Shown one piece after another: positions 15,570 through 17,670 of a DNA stretch of 17,670 bases. A model generated the notes under the pieces. It was given only the letters and a program-made list of their open reading frames with translations, was not told where the DNA came from and made no database searches. The DNA comes from Gemmatimonadota bacterium. Its GTDB lineage: Bacteria > Latescibacterota > UBA2968 > UBA8231. The stretch lies in NCBI GenBank assembly GCA_018673255.1, contig JABHDC010000173.1, positions 1-17,670 on the forward strand, in the 5' to 3' direction. Position numbers and translations under genes: made by a program. Position 1 is the first letter of the stretch. Every line of letters starts with the position of its first letter.

Positions 15570-16703
15570 ATGGCGAAATTGAGAGTGGGCCTGATCGGCG
15601 GCGGGGGCCCGGGCAACTTTTTCGGTCACGTCCACAAGCGAGCGATCGCTTTCGACAACAGTCGTGAACTGGTTGCGGGCGCCTTGCGCTCCAGCCCTGA
15701 AGCTTCCCTGGCGGCAGCCGGTGAATACGACGTCGAAGGTTTCGCCGACTACGAGTCGATTCTCGCCGCCTGCCAGAGCGGGAATCTCGACCTCGACTAC
15801 GTCACCATCGTGACACCAAACCACGCGCATTACGCGCCGGCCAAGGCATTCCTCGAGGCAGGTATTCCGGTTCTGTGTGAGAAGCCGATCACCATGACGG
15901 TGGAAGAAGCCGAGGACCTGCAGTCGATCGTGGAGGCCAAGGGTGTACCCTTTGTGCTGGCTCACACCTATACGGGTCATCCCATGATGATGTTTGCCAA
16001 GGAACTGGTCCGGCAAGGGAAGATCGGCGAGGTGCGCAAGGTCGAGGCCTGGTACAATCAGGGTTGGCTCGCCACGGCACTGGAAGATGAAGGCCTGCAG
16101 CAGGCTCAGTGGCGAACCGATCCCAGCAAGACGGGGATCTCGAACTGCGGCGGAGACATCGGGACCCACGCCTTTGTTGCAGCCACATGGGTAAGTGGCC
16201 ATTCAGTGGCCCGTGTGTCGGCCCGACTCAACAGCTTTGTTGATGGCCGTCAACTCGACGACGACTTCAATGTCATCGGCGAGCTCGACAATGGCGGGAC
16301 GGCGCTGATCACGGCAACCCAGATCGCCATCGGCTACAAGAACGACAATGGCTTCCGGATCTTTGGCAGAGACGGTTCACTGGAGTGGCACCAGGAGCGG
16401 GCCGAGTCGTTGCTCGTGCGCACAGGTGAGGTCGATCAGACCTACTGGATTGGAGGCAACTATAGCTACATGCCGGAAACTATCGGCTCCTATCTGCGTG
16501 TGCCCAGCGGTCACCATGAAGACTTCTTTGCAGCCCTGGCCAATCTGCACTGCACGATGGAGCGCATCGTGCGGCGCAAGCGTGGCGAAGAGGCGCCGGA
16601 GCCCTTCGATCATCCGGGTGTGGCTGAGGGTGTGGCGGGCATGCGCTTCGTGAAAGCCGCCGTGGACAGTTCCGCCGCTCGGGGTGCCTGGATCGACCTG
16701 TAG
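15570..16703 (+). CDS. Gfo/Idh/MocA-family NAD(P)-dependent oxidoreductase
   Basis: A 377-residue cytoplasmic oxidoreductase of the Gfo/Idh/MocA family, which oxidises or reduces sugars, inositols and related polyols with NAD(P). The N-terminal Rossmann domain opens LRVGLIGGGGPGNFFG (4-19), with VTIVTPNHAHYAPA (78-91) and the signature EKPITM (104-109), whose Lys lies near the cofactor. The substrate domain has the active-site signature SNCGGDIGTHAF (191-202), with Asp196 and His200 in the catalytic D-x-x-x-H arrangement, and a beta-rich C-terminal half (GGTALITATQIAIG). Full family length and no missing residues. It has its own promoter, strong ribosome binding site and terminator, so it is probably a single-gene unit unrelated to the surface operon upstream. 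The substrate cannot be assigned; no transporter or sugar-pathway partner is in the window. Confidence 0.92.
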   Translation: MAKLRVGLIGGGGPGNFFGHVHKRAIAFDNSRELVAGALRSSPEASLAAAGEYDVEGFADYESILAACQSGNLDLDYVTIVTPNHAHYAPAKAFLEAGIPVLCEKPITMTVEEAEDLQSIVEAKGVPFVLAHTYTGHPMMMFAKELVRQGKIGEVRKVEAWYNQGWLATALEDEGLQQAQWRTDPSKTGISNCGGDIGTHAFVAATWVSGHSVARVSARLNSFVDGRQLDDDFNVIGELDNGGTALITATQIAIGYKNDNGFRIFGRDGSLEWHQERAESLLVRTGEVDQTYWIGGNYSYMPETIGSYLRVPSGHHEDFFAALANLHCTMERIVRRKRGEEAPEPFDHPGVAEGVAGMRFVKAAVDSSAARGAWIDL

Positions 16704-16752
16704 AGGATCAGACACTTCCCTCCCACACGGATCTGCCCGTAACGATCCTCTA
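16701..16752 (+). repeat. Inverted repeat spanning the oxidoreductase stop codon
   Basis: TAGAGGATC (16701-16709, beginning with the stop codon) and GATCCTCTA (16744-16752) are perfect 9-base complements separated by 34 bases. They could form a 3' stem just before the terminator. No function is known. Confidence 0.4.
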
Positions 16753-16765
16753 GCAACGATCTATC

Positions 16766-16803
16766 GGCCGGCCACACTGCCTGAGTGTGGCCGGCCTTTC
16801 TTG
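16766..16803 (+). terminator. Strong rho-independent terminator after the oxidoreductase
   Basis: A perfect 13-bp stem (GGCCGGCCACACT at 16766-16778 with AGTGTGGCCGGCC at 16784-16796) closes a 5-base loop and is followed by TTTCTTG. One of the clearest non-coding signals in the window. Confidence 0.9.
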
Positions 16804-16848
16804 TGCCTGGGTGAACGCGCCCCGAGACCCATGTGACCCTGGTTTGGA

Positions 16849-16864
16849 TGTGATCTGGATCACA
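16849..16864. promoter_or_regulatory. CRP/FNR-family regulator binding site (perfect TGTGA-N6-TCACA)
   Basis: TGTGATCTGGATCACA matches the CRP consensus TGTGA-N6-TCACA exactly; its arms TGTGATC and GATCACA are perfect complements around a 2-base centre. A GATACT -10-like hexamer at 16910-16915 would put the site centre about 65 bases before the start of transcription, near the class I activator position. The likely target is the small frame at 16965 or a longer transcript reaching the gene at 17458. Which family member exists in this organism is unknown. Confidence 0.55.
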
Positions 16865-16964
16865 CATCGTGCCGTGATCCACGTCAACGCAACTCGAACC
16901 TGCCTGCCCGATACTCTCTGCAGACCGGACAACTGAATGCAGTACAACCGAATGGCGGGAGTAT

Positions 16965-17147
16965 ATGACGTGGATCGAGAGACGCAGGATCTGGCGCCGC
17001 TGTGAGCAGTTCCTACATGCCATCACCATGTGCACACCATATCATCTGGCCGGTTATGCCATGGGTTATTGGCGACGTTTGAGAGACATCTGCCGTGCAA
17101 CCCTCAGCCACGAAGCTGCTCTGGAACGACGTCCGTCCGGCGTGTGA
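16965..17147 (+). CDS. Possible small basic protein, 60 residues
   Basis: An open frame starting at ATG 16965 with a GGCGGGAG ribosome-binding-like run ending 3 bases upstream (short spacing), about 100 bases downstream of the CRP-type palindrome. The product is arginine-rich at both ends (MTWIERRRIWRRCEQFL; WRRLRDICRATL), with a more hydrophobic centre containing CTPYHLAGYAMGY and three cysteines in all. No family is recognised and no signal peptide is present. The frame is short enough to occur by chance at this GC content. Support comes from the ribosome binding site and the regulatory context, not from homology. Confidence 0.33.
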   Translation: MTWIERRRIWRRCEQFLHAITMCTPYHLAGYAMGYWRRLRDICRATLSHEAALERRPSGV

Positions 17148-17173
17148 CGACTCGGACCCTTGTGATACGTCAA

Positions 17174-17258
17174 GGCTGATCCATCCTCCGGATCGGCTCA
17201 CTGCGGGGTGCACCCGGATCGAGAGCCCGGGATGAAAGGGCGTTACCGACGCGGTAGG
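17174..17258 (+). ncRNA. Cluster of hairpins, possible structured RNA or leader element of unknown class
   Basis: Consecutive self-complementary segments: GGCTGATCC (17174-17182) with GGATCGGCT (17190-17198, two wobble pairs); the perfect palindrome GGGTGCACCC (17206-17215); CCCGG (17213-17217) with CCGGG (17227-17231); TACCG (17244-17248) with CGGTA (17252-17256). The second and third are mutually exclusive, so alternative folds are possible. It matches no riboswitch consensus that I can recognise. It may also be ordinary GC-rich chance structure. Confidence 0.28.
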
Positions 17259-17273
17259 AGTTGTCAAAGCTGC

Positions 17274-17302
17274 TTGCTCTTGAGAGGGCGCCGTTGTATT
17301 TT
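17274..17302 (+). promoter_or_regulatory. Candidate promoter upstream of the leader hairpin
   Basis: TTGCTC (17274-17279), a 17-base spacer and TATTTT (17297-17302) give start near 17309, about 150 bases before ATG 17458 and only 16 bases before the terminator-like hairpin. If used, the transcript would meet that hairpin almost at once, as in an attenuated leader. Confidence 0.3.
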
Positions 17303-17324
17303 GCACCGAATGTAACCCCACGCA

Positions 17325-17362
17325 AAACGCCGAACCCATGGCTACTTGGTTCGGCGTTTGAC
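17325..17362 (+). terminator. Terminator-like hairpin in the leader of the right-edge gene
   Basis: A perfect 12-bp stem (AAACGCCGAACC at 17325-17336 with GGTTCGGCGTTT at 17348-17359) closes an 11-base loop. Only a short T run follows on the plus strand, but the AAAA at 17324-17327 would give a T run on the minus strand, so it may work in either direction. It would end transcripts from the small frame upstream or act as an attenuator for the outer-membrane gene. Confidence 0.6.
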
Positions 17363-17376
17363 GTCGGGCAGTACGG

Positions 17377-17389
17377 AACGTGCCACGTT
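17377..17389. promoter_or_regulatory. Perfect 13-base palindrome, possible operator
   Basis: AACGTG (17377-17382), a central C, then CACGTT (17384-17389). It lies about 70 bases before ATG 17458 and is just downstream of the terminator-like hairpin. Its size suits a dimeric repressor, but no regulator is identified. Confidence 0.3.
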
Positions 17390-17457
17390 ATCGCGTGCGT
17401 ACTTCCGCCAATCGGTGTAGGACCCAAAAAACGAAATTGCAGCACGGAGGAGAGCCC

Positions 17458-17670
17458 ATGCGCCCCAATCTGAAGCGGACGTTCGCCCTTGCCCTGGGCG
17501 TGATCTTCCTGACGAGCCTCCAGTCGGAGGCCATCGTCAACATCCAGAGTCTGGGTGCCAGTGCCCGTTCGACGGCTCTGGGGAATGCGTATGTCGCGGT
17601 GGCCGACAACGGGGACGCGGTGTTTGCCAACCCCGCGGGCCTGGCGTCAGTCGATGGCCGTCAACTGGCC
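17458..17670 (+). CDS. UPF0164/PorV-PorQ-like outer-membrane protein, N-terminal part (cut by window edge)
   Basis: The first 71 residues of a gene that runs off the right edge. The ribosome binding site GGAGGAG (17446-17452) lies 5 bases before ATG 17458. A signal peptide (KRTFALALGVIFLTSLQSEA, 6-25) is followed by IQSLGASARSTALGNAYVAV (29-48) and ADNGDAVFANPAGLASVDG (49-67). The L-G-x-x-A-R-x-x-A-L-G-x-A-Y/F-V-A-x-A-D ... NPAGLA pattern is typical of UPF0164/PorV/PorQ-type outer-membrane beta-barrels related to FadL/OmpP1. In Bacteroidota, PorV carries C-terminal-domain cargo for the type IX secretion system. Here the role is unknown, but the proximity to three proteins with FlgD-like C-terminal domains is suggestive. 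It has a separate upstream region and is not part of the surface operon. Confidence 0.75.
   Translation, partial: MRPNLKRTFALALGVIFLTSLQSEAIVNIQSLGASARSTALGNAYVAVADNGDAVFANPAGLASVDGRQLA

Larger units (their letters stand above)
16804..17457. other. Gene-poor region before the right-edge outer-membrane protein
   Basis: About 650 bases between the oxidoreductase terminator and the last gene. It contains a CRP-type palindrome, one possible 60-codon gene, a run of short hairpins (17174-17258), a promoter-like sequence, a terminator-like hairpin and a 13-base palindrome, each listed separately. Minus-strand open frames here show no family resemblance or plausible ribosome binding site. No tRNA, rRNA or CRISPR array is seen. 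Confidence 0.6.

Noticed and set aside
17013..17339. 108-codon minus-strand open frame in the gene-poor right region
   Set aside because: No ribosome binding site, no recognised motif, and it runs through two hairpin structures. The small plus-strand frame at 16965 has better start signals.
1..17670. Mobile elements, prophage, CRISPR arrays, tRNA or rRNA genes
   Set aside because: No transposase, integrase, terminal inverted repeats with target duplications, regular short repeats or RNA gene signatures were seen. Base composition looks even across the window.

Overview
The window is bacterial chromosome of moderately high GC (about 60% by eye). It suggests an uncultured Gram-negative lineage with an outer membrane, in or near the FCB/Gemmatimonadota/Latescibacterota type of phyla. 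The reasons are several secreted proteins ending in FlgD-like Ig domains with a TPNGDG motif, a UPF0164/PorV-like outer-membrane protein at the right edge, large cysteine-poor envelope proteins, and a Gfo/Idh/MocA oxidoreductase. This placement is inference; no rRNA or other marker is present.

Left part (1-2481, minus strand): a tight three-gene cluster read right to left. It holds a tandem universal-stress-protein/PTS EIIA fusion, a short Ppx/GppA-type phosphatase coupled to it by a stop-start overlap, and the first 70 residues of a secreted DUF481-like outer-membrane protein that runs off the left edge. A divergent intergenic region (2482-2810) separates it from a plus-strand cytidylate-kinase-like NMP kinase (2811-3500), which ends at a clear rho-independent hairpin.

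Centre (about 3551-15411, plus strand): the main feature of the window, five very large genes totalling nearly 12 kb. All four junctions have a stop codon overlapping the next start (TGATG). Genes 1, 2 and 4 (called A, B and D here) are paralogous secreted proteins: signal peptide, discoidin-like beta-sandwich module(s), an RTRTG...WSxW module, an Ig-like module and a C-terminal FlgD-like Ig domain ending in V-A/V-Y. Genes 3 and 5 (C and E) are paralogous proteins of about 900 residues with a central cluster of acidic, calcium-loop-like motifs and a beta-rich C-terminal half, probably outer-membrane or surface proteins. The order A-B-C-D-E looks like two secreted-partner/surface-protein pairs (B-C and D-E) plus an extra partner A. 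I recognise no characterised system with this composition. A co-assembled cell-surface structure is the best guess, and the FlgD-like tails may be export or anchoring signals.

Right part (15412-17670): a good sigma70-like promoter and strong ribosome binding site drive a Gfo/Idh/MocA oxidoreductase that ends at a strong terminator. A gene-poor stretch of about 650 bases follows. It holds a perfect CRP-type palindrome, a possible 60-codon small protein, a run of hairpins, a second terminator-like hairpin and a short palindrome. It ends at the start of a UPF0164/PorV-like outer-membrane protein that runs off the right edge.
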